A stretch of 64,000 nucleotides of DNA from Ophiodon elongatus. Taxonomy: Eukaryota > Chordata > Actinopteri > Perciformes > Hexagrammidae. The position numbers and the translations under genes are program-made. The notes beneath the pieces were generated by a model that saw nothing but the letters and a program-made list of their open reading frames with translations, was not told where the DNA came from and ran no database searches. The stretch is from the NCBI GenBank assembly GCA_016806645.1, contig JACSYO010002166.1, positions 2,241,996-2,305,995 on the forward strand. Reading direction: 5' to 3'. Shown here in pieces: positions 12,328 to 23,470 of the stretch (positions are counted from its first letter, which is position 1; each line of letters opens with the position of its first letter).

Positions 12328-15300
12328 CATGACACTCTCCCCAGTCCATAACAGGAGGCCAAAGATTGAGAAGAACAAGGATTTAGAAAAGAAATGCAGA
12401 AAAGAATGATGCTCTTCAGTAAAGAGAAGAAACAAAGACTGAATGGGCGAGAGGGTAAGAGACATGGACTGGTCCATGGATACCAGAGACGCTCAGCATT
12501 GTAGTCTCTCAAAAGCACTGGAGTGATGGCAGCTGTTTGGCCTCCTAATCAAAGTACACTAGGCCTGGGCCTCCTCCAAACACACTGATGTAAAGCTGAT
12601 GAAAATTCTGACAGTGCCACACAGATGACAAAGAAGAAGAAAATACACCCACTTACATGAGCCCATACACCTACACACCGCAGGCCTCCCTAATGAAAGC
12701 CCAAATCTGCTGTGATCTTTAAATTCATTTGGCTTCATGAATTCAAGAAGCGGGGTGATGACATAATTGTGAAAACCTTTTACATGCAAATGACACTTGT
12801 GATTGTGGTACTTATGCTTATTTGTGGGGTGTCTTATTGTCCCTTTTATGTGTGTGTCTTTTACACAGGTATGAGGCAGCAGAATGACCATGGTACTCAG
12901 TATCGTTCAGCCATTTACACATCCAACCCCACTCAACAGGAGCTTGCATTGAAGAGCAAAGTTGCCTTCCAGCAGGTATAATACCCGCACACACACACAC
13001 ACACATCAGAAGGTTTCAATACGACACTTACTCAAGCATGGTGTTGCATATAACCAAACCAAGTGTAGAGTAACGTTTAGCATCTGTTGAAAAAGTGTAA
13101 ATAATGTTATGATAATGAATAATGCAATATTTTTCATAATGTTCTGTTGAGGTACCAGTCAGCAAACTCTGGTTCTGAAAAGTGAAGCCAATGCGCTGGT
13201 GCCTTAAAGTGCATTCTTTTTGATCATCACCATCAGGGAGGGGGCAAGTCCTCTGGTTGCAAAAAGAAGTCAGATTGTACAGAAGTCTTTGAGAAAAAAT
13301 GACCCTACTCCTCACTTTATTACCTCAGTAAGCATCGTAAACATGAATTTATTGTCTCAATCGCTGGATTCCAGTGTTGTTCAATAGAGTATGATGTTCA
13401 TTTCGTAAATCATAATCGCATTTAGAGTAAAATAGACTATAAAGTAGGATATGCATTGGGGCGGGGCTGCTTTGTGATTGACAGGTCGCTACCACGACGT
13501 TGTCCAGTCTGGGAGTTGTTGTTTTTTTTTTTTTTTTTTACAACTTTAACCCTTTCAAAGTGTTTTCAGTTCATGAAAGTTTTGTTGCTTAAAAATATTT
13601 TTCAGCATTCCGTTTTACTTGATTCAACCCTATCATGTCACTTTTGGTTGCTAAAAAACAAAAAAACAATATGACGACAGCCAATATGCCGAACTTGAAG
13701 GCCTCAAAACTGCAGTACAAAGTGATGTCACGGTGACTACGTCCACTTATATATATATATATATATATATACGTATAGATATATACGGGTGTAACATAAG
13801 ACACATTGAAATGAGAATGATCAGAATGAGCAAAACATATATAATTTCAAATAACGTTTTTATTTATTTTTGCCGTTAAGCAGGGCTAAGCTGTTGTTTG
13901 GAGTTGTCCCAGTTATTTGAATAAGAATGAAATGGCAGTCTCTGGAGTGGTGACCTCTTAGAGTTTGAAGCTGTTTCGTGAAGCAAAGCCACCTCCGTTA
14001 AGTTGATCTCCATCTACATCCAATCGGTGACTCTCTCTTTCTGAAAGTGAATGAGAGGAAGAGGGTCATTAGGTCATCAAAATTCATTTCCAAAGCGTGT
14101 CCTTTCAGTGGCACACGCGTCTCCCTTTTGTTCTTTCGTCCATCTGTCCGTCCGTCCATCCATTAGTCCATCTATCCGTTGATCCCTGCATCACTTTCGT
14201 TTGTTCATCTCTCCCCTCTCTAAGTGGGATTCATGGAGAAGCTGACAGGAGGCAGAGGGGAGCAAATTATGATCGTCATGGTTACTTAGGGATCCTGGGG
14301 TCAGCAGTCATGGGCCACAGGGCTGTGAATGTTACCATGGCGACAACCTCCCAACTTTGGCCTTGGGCTAGGGGTCAGAGGTAAAAGAGGAGTGGCAGCT
14401 GAGACCAGGAAGGTGGTAAATGGAGGAAAAAGAAAAAGACGGAGGCAATCAGATCAGAGGGCCATGACTGACTGACTGACAGGTTATCAACTGAATGACC
14501 CCCCACACGCACACACACACACACGCACAAACACACACACGCACACACAAATGCACACATGCACTCACACCATCCAGGTTTATAAGTCATGCAGCATCGC
14601 AGTCTTTACAAACAAAATCACAACAGGAGAGGATGAGTTCAATATATAAGGTGTGTGAATTAAGGAACGCACAGGCTTCATAAATGCATCGCTCAAAGTT
14701 TGATGGGAAATGTAGGGCCAAAATGTATATATTTATCACAAAGAAGGCAAATACATTTTGAGGTTAATTCTTGACCTTGGTAAAAGCAGTTGACAAAATT
14801 CGTTCTCACCTTCCATGTTGTCTTGAAAGTTGAGTTTCGAAGTTATTGAATGACCTTTGAAACATTAGTTGATAAATAATCTTTGTTATTTGATAATTAT
14901 TCATTCACATTATAATATGATATTTAATATTTTTTTAATTATCGAATGTTAAAATAATCATTTAATGAAATGATTTAATGATAATAATGTCAAAGGAAGA
15001 CTAAACAAATAGTAGCAATAAATTCCTGAAAATACAAATTCTTGGTGTCTTGTTTTCATTAGACCATCGTTAATATTTCATCAAAATACAGCTCACAATG
15101 CCCTTAAATCCCTGGAAAACTTTTTCTTGTATCTATCGATTCATGCAGTATACAAATATATGCTGTGTGTTGAAAACATTTGAATCACAATACTTTCACA
15201 TACTATTAGTGGCACCACTGACAATTGATTTATTTAGTAACCTAACTTTTTCTGAAAATAACAATGAACGTCTTCCCTAGCTAAGATATGTAATGACTAA

Positions 15301-15764
15301 GACATAAACTCTAAATACTGAATAAACTGCCACGGGTTCAATGGATTCATGTTACCAAAAAAGTCTTATATCAAGCTTTATTTTCTTGTCACCTCCGTGC
15401 CAGAGAAAGGATGAGAACCGTAACCCAGTTTACAGCAGACACTCAAAAAACACACCCATTTATGAACATCCAAAGCCGAAACAGCACTCAGACTTTTCCC
15501 TCGTTCTCCCCTTCTCTCTCCACACCAACGCTGCTGACACCACCGATCTGTCAACCACTTCAGTGGCACCCCAGTTTCATCTGAGGGCCACTGGGACACA
15601 TGTCTTCTCAAAGCAGCTGACACGCTCTGAACCAAAATGGCAGCTTCCTGCCCTGAAATGGTTGCCTTGCCGCATTGATGCTGAGTCTAAAGAACGCCCT
15701 GGCTTGAAAATGGCATCTCTACAGAGGAAGGTCTTGCTGTGTCTCCGTCTGTGCACGTGAGGTT

Positions 15765-15817
<53 letters not shown>

Positions 15818-18800
15818 TGTGTGTTTTTATCCTAAAAGGCCAGCGCTCTCTTATCGGTAGAAGTAAGTGCATGTTCGGTAGAGTGACAAGAGAACGTGGG
15901 TGGAGGCGATTCAAGGCGATCGGAGATAAGACAGGCATCCCAAAATCCAGATTCCACCCCACTGCCAGCCCATGACTCACACACACTTACTCACATGTAC
16001 GTACAGACACACACGGAGACATACATTTGGCACATACAAGCAGAGCCCAATGAATAATTAACCCATATGAAGAGTCTCTTCTGCAGGGCTTTCAGTTTCT
16101 TAACTTCAGCATTGGGGGTGGGGGTGTGGGAGAGTGAGGCAGAAAAGCTTGTTTAAGCGCGAGAGCAGAGAGGGGGAGGAGAGAGAGGGGAAAGGGAGGG
16201 GGGAGAGGAGAGAGGAGAAGGGGGTTCTCTATAATGAAATTTGAAATTTGCAGAACATCAAAGGCTTCTGTAGTCAAGCCGCTGTGGCAGCAGAGCAGAG
16301 AGGAGGAGTGAATCTCTTTCTCTCCCTCTGTCTCCCCCGTCTCTCTCTCCCTCTTTCCCCTTCTCTCTTTCTCTCCATCCTTCCCTCTCTGCTAAAATGT
16401 GTCTCCCCAGAGCTGGGTGAGGGGTGGGTGGGTGGGTGGGGGTGAGTGGAGGGTGAGAGAGCGAAGGGATGGGAAGAGTTGATTAGGAGGAGAGTGCAGG
16501 GCGGTGGTGGGGGTCGGTTAGAGATGGGTTAGGGTTTGGAGAGAAAAATGGAGGTACGGGGCTTCTATGTAGCCCCGTACCTCCATATTATATATATGTC
16601 TGTGTATATATGTATATGTGGGTGTGTGTGAGAGAGAGATGAGTGTGTGTGCATGTATGAACAATAGTTTTTATCAAGCCAGCTTGAATATCGCGTGTGT
16701 GTGTGTGCACATGCACGTGTGCAGGGCCTTGGAGGGGTGAGTGTGCCCTCTGATAAGGCATCCTAACTTAATGAGCTTGAAAGGGGGAGCAGGGGGGTGC
16801 ACAGGGGTGATGGCTGGAAAAAAAGAAGGGGGGATCGTTTGGGGCTAAACATCTTGAGGAGAAGCCCGAGGGTTGTTAAAACGGGGCACAGCATTAGCAG
16901 GTTCTGTAATCGGGCTTCAAGTCACACAAGCTCATGTCCTTTCATTTTGGAAAGTCTTCAAAAGTCAGATTTACCCTTCCAGCTATTCCCCAGCTCCCGC
17001 ATTTTAAAGTATGTCTGTGTTTTACACGGAAATCTTTTTTGCTGTTTGCTGAACCGATCGATCGCAACATGACATTTTTCTCACGAAACTACAAGGTAGT
17101 ATTGGCTAAGATATAACAGTTCATAGAAAAATGTAAGTGGTATATTGTTCACAAATGACTTTTTAATTGCCAGAAGGTAAATGCCCATCCCTGAGTGAGG
17201 CACTGATATTGAGCTATTGAGTACAGTGCAGCTGAAATCTTTTCACAAGAATGCAGTCTGCATTTTTCAGTCTTCAGATGTTGAGCTACTTGTTGTCTGC
17301 CCTTGAAATAAAACAAAACAAAAAAAAAAATAACGATGTAGGAGCACGCACCGCCTCGCTCAGAGACCAAAGTGTGTGCATACTCTCACCCTCTCAAAAT
17401 GTAGGAGTGTTGGCTTCCTCGCTCACAAAATGTAGGAGCGCTCACTGAAGATTAGAGCCCAGCTAAAATGGATGCCTGACCCGCGCTGAAAAAGAGAAAG
17501 ATGAACAGAGCAGGGCAGGGAGAAAAAAAACTCTTCATCCTCTGTGCAGGCGAACACACGGAGGGAATACACATCCTTTAGCTCACCCACACGCAAGCGA
17601 TGTACACGAATGTTTTACATATATGACGTTTCACAGAACATCGCAGGAACATGAAGCACAATGTACTACACTCTTCGTTATCGTCTCTCTTTTTCAGACT
17701 ATTTTTTTTTTTCATCACCTCACTACGGTCTGTTTTCATTCCGTCAGCCTCTGGATAATCTCCCATGCTCTCCTCTACTTGCCTCCATCTCTTCCTGCGT
17801 GTCTCTGCACCATCTCCGTGTCTCTCTGTCTCTCCCGGTTTGTCTTGCTCCTTCGTTCTTCTCTCCATCACCATCGCTCCGTCTCTCTCTCTCTGGGAGG
17901 TCATCGAGGGCAAGCGTGGTGACTAGTCGATAAGTATCACGTCAGCCCACTTCATGTGTTTTCAGGCAGAGCCACAGTCGATCTGTTACCGGCGGTGTCC
18001 CGCGGAGCAACTTTGCTTTTGGCAGTACTCAAAGTGTATTTACATTTTTAAGATGTTGAAGGGCTTCATGTGCTCCAGCGTTCAGGTGTGCAGCTGCAGG
18101 GAAGGTTCCATTGTTTCTAGGTCTGTGCAAATGAGAGTTCGTAGTAACCTACAAATCATTCGTCTTTTGTCTTTATATTCTAATAATGAAGTACATTTAA
18201 GTGCTTTATTTAAGTACAACTTTGAGGTACTTGACTAATGCATTTAATTTTATTTCTACTTTCTACTCTACTGCATTTCACAGGGAATATTTTACATAAT
18301 TGTATGATTCTACTAAATGTTTCGGCAGATGTAGTCTGATCAATATTTTACGTACAATACATGTGATCATCTTATGAAATATGATGCAGTATTCTAAATC
18401 AGAACAGTATATAATTATTAAATATAATTAAACTACAACATGAAATGCTGTTTACACACTAATGCATCCGAAAATTATATTCCCCAATAATTCTGTAACT
18501 TGACACCTTTTATAGGCATTATTCAATTCCCGAATGGATAATTTTGTTCTTCTAGTTTAGTAAAATTACAAATGTAGGACTTAATGCTTGTGATGTAGTA
18601 ATTTTACATCGAGGTATTGCAATTTTGCTTGCAATAAACAATATCAGTACTTCATCCATCCAAAAAACAAATTAATAAAAGGATAGAAAATGAGGCGGTA
18701 ACCACACACCAGTAACAGGAATGGACTATGGGATGATTAAATATATCACTGAATTGAGGTCATATTCCTCTTCAAATGTCTTCACCATGAGTCATCGGGT

Positions 18801-19151
18801 GTCACAAACTCTATGTCAATGTGCGTCTCTTCCCCACCACTCTGCAGCCGTAGGCCTTCCGAGGGGGGGGAACAGAGAGACAAGACAGTGGGGTAGGACG
18901 AGAGGAGAGAGTACATTTTCTTCTTCCTTCTCTTGCTCCTCCACCTCCACCCTCTCTCGGGGTGTCACGTCCTATTTGTGTCCCGAGGCCGTCTCTCTGG
19001 CGATGGTGACGGCGAGAGGGGTCTCTCTCGCTTGGCTGGAGAGCAAGGAGGACTTCGTAGCACGAAGCTGTGGTCTGTGCTCAAATGGGGGAGAGAGAGA
19101 GAGAGAGAGAGAGAGAGTCAACAATGGAGGGAGATGAAGAGAGTCAGAAAG

Positions 19152-19186
<35 letters not shown>

Positions 19187-19273
19187 CCCGTTCAGCCATG
19201 CCTTTGACAGGGGAGTCTTTCCGACAGGCGTGAAGAAAGGAAGGGCTGACTGGGCTGAGTGAACTCAGCCCTT

Positions 19274-19339
<66 letters not shown>

Positions 19340-20457
19340 TGTTTTTGTCACTTAGGAGGACATTGCATTGACTTACATTCATTCCCTGGCGATTTAACCA
19401 TAAGCAGTTCATGACTGATCCCAACCCGAACCGTAACCAAAAACCAAGTCTTAATTCCACAATGTAAAGGTTTACCTTGTGGGGACCCGCTTTTTGTCAC
19501 TAAATGGAAAGCGACTCCCCATAATGTGGCTGTGTGACGTGATTTGTGTCCCCATAGTTACACAAATACGCACACAATCACACCCTGAACTATAGCTTAC
19601 GTGTTCTGTATTCATGACCCTTCGTTTCAATCCTCGCACACACTCACACATATATACAAACGCATACACAAACACAAAGGAACGCATTTCTCTCCCTCTA
19701 TGTAGCCGCCATTTAAACGTCATCATCACGAGCATCAAAATGTCCAACTTGAGGACATCCCGTTTGCTCTTCCTCTCAAAAAATGTCTTTCCTCCATCTT
19801 TTGCCATTTTTTACAGTCCACATCCTTACCTCCATTCCTCTGCTGCTGCTGCAGTGAGAGAGAGAGCGAAGCCACGTAAGGTTATACACAGTGGTGTGAC
19901 GCCATGCATTCTGATTTATAGATCTAAAATGGCCGCCATGTTGTGACTGCTGTAGAGGGCTGAATGAAGAGCGAGGGAGTTGTGCGGGGATGTCAGGGCG
20001 GGGGTGTACGTTTGCTCGTAATAGCAGACCTTTTCTTGGACATTGTGTTCTCCTCACATGGAGCGTCCTCCGCCCTGGAGGGTTTGTTACTACAGTGGTT
20101 CTGTGATGATGACTGATTAATTAGGCCATGATGTACAAAGATTCCACGCATGTGTCGGCTGGTTCACTACAATGCTGTTGGACGTAGGCAGGGCAAATGG
20201 GTTCCTCTGTGTCAGACTGCACACAGTATGCATATGAAGAAGGTAAATATGTCCGCCCTTGTGAGGTTGGTGCTCTGGCTGCAGTTTGGTTTGTGGACGT
20301 TGGGTCCTTTCTGCAGGGAGATTAGAGCCCTCACATTGTAGCGGCAGCCACCGAGGACTTGGAGGTCAGCCGCTGCCTCAGCCTCTCTGTGGGGCGCGGA
20401 GCTTTGATTTACTGACTCCACTGCATCACCTCCAGCACACACACACACACACACACG

Positions 20458-20512
<55 letters not shown>

Positions 20513-23229
20513 CTTGTACCACACTGCCTCCATGTGGACAACATTATACACTGCCTTGCAGCCCTTGACTAACATTATTACCTCTTATAAATTAGTATTG
20601 ATGCTTTTTTAAATATGTCTTCCTCCTGCAATTCCTGAGGACTAACTAGACATGTCCATACTTTAATATTCAGCTCAGTTACAATATCAGGAAAAGATGT
20701 GTAGCCACACATGTAGATATAAGTGCAAATATAAGCACATAAAAGGGAAGTAGATTAATTGTAAATTAATTGCCTACAATTGTGATGATCAGATAATCAG
20801 TAAAGTAATTTATCAAGCAAAAAAAAAACCTATTACTAAAAATATGACAAACTTATGATGAGCAGTTTTCTCTATTTTCTGACATTTTTATAGGATGACA
20901 ACATTCAACTCCTATCCATTAAAAATTACTGGTAGATTAATAGATAATAAAAAATAATCATAAGTAAGTTGTAGCTCGAGACCAACAGGTTAGATTTAAA
21001 GCATGGGAAGGTTCATATTTAATAGTGACAGGTGGGAAACAAATTAAACTTTAAAACTTAATTAAATAAGTGGATAATCATAACAAAATATGCAGATGTG
21101 ATCCATACAGGTCACAAGGGGTCACTGAATGGTTTGATAAGGAGAAAGATTGTGTGAATAATATACTATGGTATCTGCAGTTACCAGAGCTCAAAACAGG
21201 TGAACACCATTGGGATTTTCTGGAGGCTGGTCTTTATCCAATCCCTTACAAAGACAGTTTATGATGGTTTTCCTTCTTAATTTATATATTTTATATCTAT
21301 TTTTTTTTTTTTGGGAGAGCAGAATAAACTGTAAATACAACAGTGATATGTTGTCATTCTATAAAGTTTCAAACATGTTAAAAAAAAACAAACAGCTAAC
21401 CCAGCAGACACGGAACATTTGGATTAATAAGGAGTCTTGTTTCTGGCCAGCTGGCAAATATAAGTCCTATCTGTACACTCCTTTTGAAGAAATATATGGC
21501 TAAATATTCTTCTATGTTCACCAACTTTGTCTGTCTTCCGTCTGGTGCAGGGCAGGTAGCATATTGTGGGTTTATCAGAGCTTTTTCACTGAAATTAGCT
21601 GCCTGCTGCTGCTGGAAACGGGGTTAATGAGACCAGTGAGAGTGAACCAAAGCCGTGACATTGATGAGCTAAACCTGCTCAGAAGGATTGCAAAGTTGGG
21701 TGATAATTCTGTGGCTTCGTCACTTATCGCAACACGTTTTACATTACACACCAGTTGAGTTCATTTAATATATCAAATATTGATTAATGTAGCTTTAAAC
21801 TGACAACTCCATCTTGGACAAGTCCTGCATTGGCACATTAAAAGCTGTGTCTTTCATAATATGTTACAGGAATGTGACTTCTTTTTTTACATGAAGAGGA
21901 TTATAGGTCAGCAATGCAAATGCGGACGATTCTGCAGTATTTTGAGTAGCTTTGCTAAGACATTTTGATACTTTTTCCCTGCCTCGGAACATGTTGGATC
22001 CATCATTACCTGCATGAATTCAAGCTGACCGCAGCCTCCATAAAGCTACAAACCGGGCAATTTTAAAGTTGAACCACCTCAAGAAAAATGAAGAATCCAT
22101 AAGTTCTTCAGCATCTTCCATGACAGCATCACGCAGAGAGACGGGACGTATGCAGAACCGGATAAGAACGGGTTTAGCCAGGATTGGATACATTCAGCTT
22201 CTGTTTCATGGTGCTTGCTGAACCCTGTCAATTGACGCCCGCATAAAGCAGAGCTCCTCAGTGCTGCACACAGTTCTGAGATGTAGTGCTACATGCAAGT
22301 TACTTGTTGCCCTCAGACACTCCCAGTGCACCTCAGACTTGTTGTTTTGTCAGCTCTCAGGAGCACTGATCTAGAGGACTGAGTGCTTGTATTATCAGAT
22401 AGAGAAAACCACTCAGCTCAGCAGGTATTTGATATATCTGTCAGCGGTATTAATGTGTGTGTGCTTGTGTGTGTGTCTGTGTGTACAAGTGTGCTTTTTT
22501 TGTGTGTGTTTGAAGCCTTTTCTCAAAGTGTTTGGAAAAGTGTAAGTATGAAAGTGTCTTAAAGAGTTCTCAAAGAGAGCGGATACTCTTTGATGCTTTG
22601 TCCCACAGAGAGAGCCACAGAGGCAAGCTGCACTACTGAAAGAAAAATATGTTCCTTTCTTCTGTCACTCAATCACCCTGCTTTCTAGCTGTGGAGCAAA
22701 AACTCTTTACTGTATTAGTGCGAGGTATTGAAAGTGCACATCCAATACGCTACAGAATAAAATAAACATTTAAAGAGACATACATTTTTAGGAAGTTATA
22801 GAAAACGGAGAAAGTAGTACTGAATGTATGTCATGACTGAGGTGTTGCATAGATAGGTCTGTTTTAGTGATTTCAACCTTTAACAGGCTTTAATTAGGAT
22901 TAGGATAGGAGTAAGGCGGCCAGCAGTTCTGTATTTCCAAGTTTAAGTGAACACACCTTAAATCTAACCTCATAACCTTTGTCATTTCACTGTGTATGAA
23001 ATGCATAGAAAAATGTGTTTTAAAAATGATGTTATGTTTTGTATTTTGTCCCTAGGAGCTGGATAAAAAAGGCTACGGTCTCATCAGCACAGAGATCCGG
23101 GAGGGGCAACTGTTTTACTACGCTGAAGACTATCACCAGCAGTATCTGAAGAAGGTCCCAAAGGGCTATTGTGGCCTCAAAGGAACCGGAGTCGCTTGTC
23201 CCATTGGAGCCAAGAAGGATGAACTGTGA
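1853..23229 (+). CDS. msra: Peptide-methionine (S)-S-oxide reductase A, 3' half of the gene (three exons)
   Basis: MsrA reduces the S-epimer of methionine sulfoxide in proteins and free methionine, using thioredoxin to regenerate its cysteines. Coding exons visible here are 1853-1957, 12869-12975 and 23056-23229; they join in phase (1/2, then 0/0) to give the last 128 residues, against about 235 for human MSRA. Seen directly are GHTEVVRVVF, FWESHDPTQG, the family motif HGTQYRSAIY, YYAEDYHQQY and the two C-terminal resolving cysteines in GYCGLKGTG and VACPIG, nine residues apart as in mammalian MsrA. The catalytic GCFWG exon and the N-terminus lie upstream of the window, so targeting cannot be read. 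The protein ends KKDEL, whereas human MSRA ends shortly after the equivalent IKK; this suggests ER retrieval if a signal peptide exists. Identification is firm. Confidence 0.94.
2878..2938. repeat. CATGCACA-type tandem repeat
   Basis: Repeats of ACATGCACAC-like units with a period near 10, in the msra intron. Alternating purine-pyrimidine. Confidence 0.8.
4494..4547. repeat. CA microsatellite
   Basis: Uninterrupted (CA)n of about 27 units, msra intron. Confidence 0.95.
7190..7264. repeat. Compound (GT)(TA)(GT) microsatellite
   Basis: GT 7190-7207, TA about 7207-7241, then GT 7249-7264. The TA core is fully self-complementary and flanked by alternating purine-pyrimidine sequence. Confidence 0.95.
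7765..7980. promoter_or_regulatory. Candidate conserved noncoding element in msra intron
   Basis: This is about 215 bp of complex, non-repetitive, AT-rich sequence in a microsatellite-rich intron, with several TAAT/AATTA homeodomain-type cores and a run of short motifs such as ATTGGCATGCACTGCCAAG, which contains an NFI-like TTGGC-N5-GCCAA palindrome. The texture is typical of vertebrate developmental enhancers. This is inference only, because conservation cannot be tested from one sequence. Confidence 0.25.
9635..9702. repeat. GT microsatellite
   Basis: Uninterrupted (GT)34 in the msra intron. Confidence 0.95.
10088..10300. repeat. Old teleost interspersed repeat copy
   Basis: Recognised from memory as a decayed copy of a common fish repeat, with ordered landmarks CCACTTTGGTTCAGAC, AATATCTCAATAGCCATTGG, CATGAAATTTAGTACAGACG and GACCAAATACCTGCAAAAC. 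Superfamily uncertain. Confidence 0.6.
12279..12328. repeat. AC microsatellite
   Basis: (AC)n with one GC interruption, msra intron. Confidence 0.95.
12869..12975 (+). CDS. msra: msra internal coding exon B (HGTQYRS)
   Basis: The acceptor is TTACACAG ending at 12868, and the donor GT is at 12976 after CAG CAG. The first two bases complete the Gly codon begun in the previous exon, and the exon ends in phase 0. It encodes MRQQNDHGTQYRSAIY and the following helix ending AFQQ. HGTQYRS is the most diagnostic MsrA motif in the window. Confidence 0.94.
13456..13760. repeat. Teleost interspersed repeat copy
   Basis: Begins GGGGCGGGGCTGCTTTGTGA with TTGACAGGTCGCT and ends with GAAGGCCTCAAAACTGCAGT and GTGATGTCACGGTGACTACG followed by a TA run. 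These landmarks, in this order, belong to a repeat family common in percomorph genomes. No coding capacity. Confidence 0.6.
15767..15814. repeat. GT microsatellite
   Basis: (GT)24 in the second msra intron, continuing less perfectly to about 15826. Confidence 0.95.
16159..16390. repeat. Polypurine tract followed by polypyrimidine tract
   Basis: About 68 bases of almost pure G/A (16159-16226), 85 bases of mixed sequence, then about 78 bases of almost pure C/T (16311-16389). They lie in the second msra intron and could pair as an imperfect inverted repeat or form triplex DNA. Confidence 0.8.
16548..16586. repeat. Perfect 16-bp inverted repeat (hairpin), 7-base loop
   Basis: Left arm ATGGAGGTACGGGGCT (16548-16563), loop TCTATGT, right arm AGCCCCGTACCTCCAT (16571-16586), with no mismatch. 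It lies in the second msra intron, just before a TA/TG-rich run. It is too short for a normal pre-miRNA. Confidence 0.95.
17396..17438. repeat. Short imperfect tandem repeat (31-bp period)
   Basis: AAAATGTAGGAG occurs at 17396-17407 and 17427-17438, with similar GCTCGCTCA-type sequence between them. A third, weaker GATGTAGGAG lies at 17335-17344. Noncoding, in msra intron. Confidence 0.6.
18150..18660. repeat. Old teleost interspersed repeat copy (about 510 bp)
   Basis: AT-rich block with ordered landmarks AAGTACAACTTTGAGGTACT, CTCTACTGCATTTCACAGGG, ATGTGATCATCTTATGAAAT, ACACACTAATGCATCCG and AGTACTTCATCCATCC, which I recognise as a diverged copy of an abundant fish repeat. Sequence decay suggests an old insertion in the msra intron. 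Confidence 0.65.
19090..19182. repeat. Paired GA microsatellites
   Basis: (GA)n at 19090-19117 and 19154-19182, separated by 36 bases of other sequence, msra intron. Confidence 0.9.
19277..19335. repeat. AC microsatellite
   Basis: About 29 AC units, leading directly into the interspersed repeat at 19337-19575. Confidence 0.95.
19337..19575. repeat. Teleost repeat next to a CA array
   Basis: After the AC array come ACATTGCATTGACTTACATT, AACCATAAGC, AACCCGAACCGTAACC, and CTTGTGGGGACCCGCTTTTT with a further GTGTCCCC. These are landmarks of a common fish repeat that combines CA microsatellites with a GGGGACC core. Confidence 0.5.
20436..20511. repeat. AC microsatellite
   Basis: About 38 AC units with two GC interruptions, msra intron. 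Confidence 0.95.
20760..20990. repeat. Teleost interspersed repeat, copy 1
   Basis: AT-rich copy with TTATCAAGCAAAAA, TTTTCTCTATTTTCTGACAT, and GGTAGATTAATAGATAATAA followed by ATAATCATAAGTAAGTTG. It shares its terminal part with the copy at 29588-29805 and with a family I know as very abundant in fish. Confidence 0.6.
23056..23229 (+). CDS. msra: msra terminal coding exon (ends KDEL, stop TGA)
   Basis: The acceptor is CCTAG at 23051-23055. The exon runs in phase 0 to TGA at 23227-23229. It encodes ELDKKGYGLISTEIREGQ, YYAEDYHQQYL, and the tail with the two resolving cysteines followed by GAKKDEL. The alignment to human MSRA needs no gap until the tail, where the fish protein adds DEL after the last lysine. 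Confidence 0.95.
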   Translation, partial: ELDKKGYGLISTEIREGQLFYYAEDYHQQYLKKVPKGYCGLKGTGVACPIGAKKDEL

Positions 23230-23470
23230 GGGATGTGTGGTGAGAAAGAAAAGGATGAGTTGTTATTTGGGCATTGATTAATCCTAATCTTTTATTTTTC
23301 ATTCACTGGTTAATTATATTACTCAGGGTATTTATTAGTATCTTCTGACACAATAACATATTAGTCAGATTGCAAATACATTACTAGGCTTCAGCAAACT
23401 TTTTAATCAGAGCTTCAATATTTTTATTTGTCTGTCAGCTATGGAGAATAAATATAGTGTAAGAATTAAC
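23230..23470 (+). terminator. msra: msra 3'UTR and likely polyadenylation signal
   Basis: An AATAAA hexamer lies at 23447-23452, about 220 bases after the msra stop, in AT-rich sequence. A second AATAAA at 24253-24258 could serve a longer transcript. The sequence does not decide which is used. Confidence 0.45.

Larger units (their letters stand above)
1958..12868 (+). other. msra: msra intron of about 10.9 kb
   Basis: The intron is bounded by matched GT and AG sites. It contains simple repeats (CATGCA/CA-rich 2878-2938, CA 4494-4547, GT-TA-GT 7190-7264, CT about 7650-7674, GT 9635-9702, AC 12279-12328), C-runs near 4941-4963 and one old interspersed repeat near 10088-10300. Non-repetitive AT-rich blocks at about 5690-6010, 7765-7980 and 8985-9085 look like possible conserved noncoding elements. 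I see no coding exon. Confidence 0.75.
12976..23055 (+). other. msra: msra intron of about 10.1 kb
   Basis: The intron is bounded by a GT donor at 12976 and an AG acceptor at 23054-23055. It holds a teleost interspersed repeat at about 13456-13760, a polypurine/polypyrimidine pair at 16159-16390, a perfect 16-bp hairpin at 16548-16586, an old repeat at about 18150-18660, GA arrays at 19090-19182, AC arrays at 19277-19335 and 20436-20511, and further old repeats near 19337-19575 and 20760-20990. I see no coding exon. Confidence 0.75.

Noticed and set aside
16548..16586. Rho-independent-style terminator or pre-miRNA for the 16-bp hairpin
   Set aside because: This is vertebrate nuclear DNA, and the 39-base hairpin is too short for Drosha processing.
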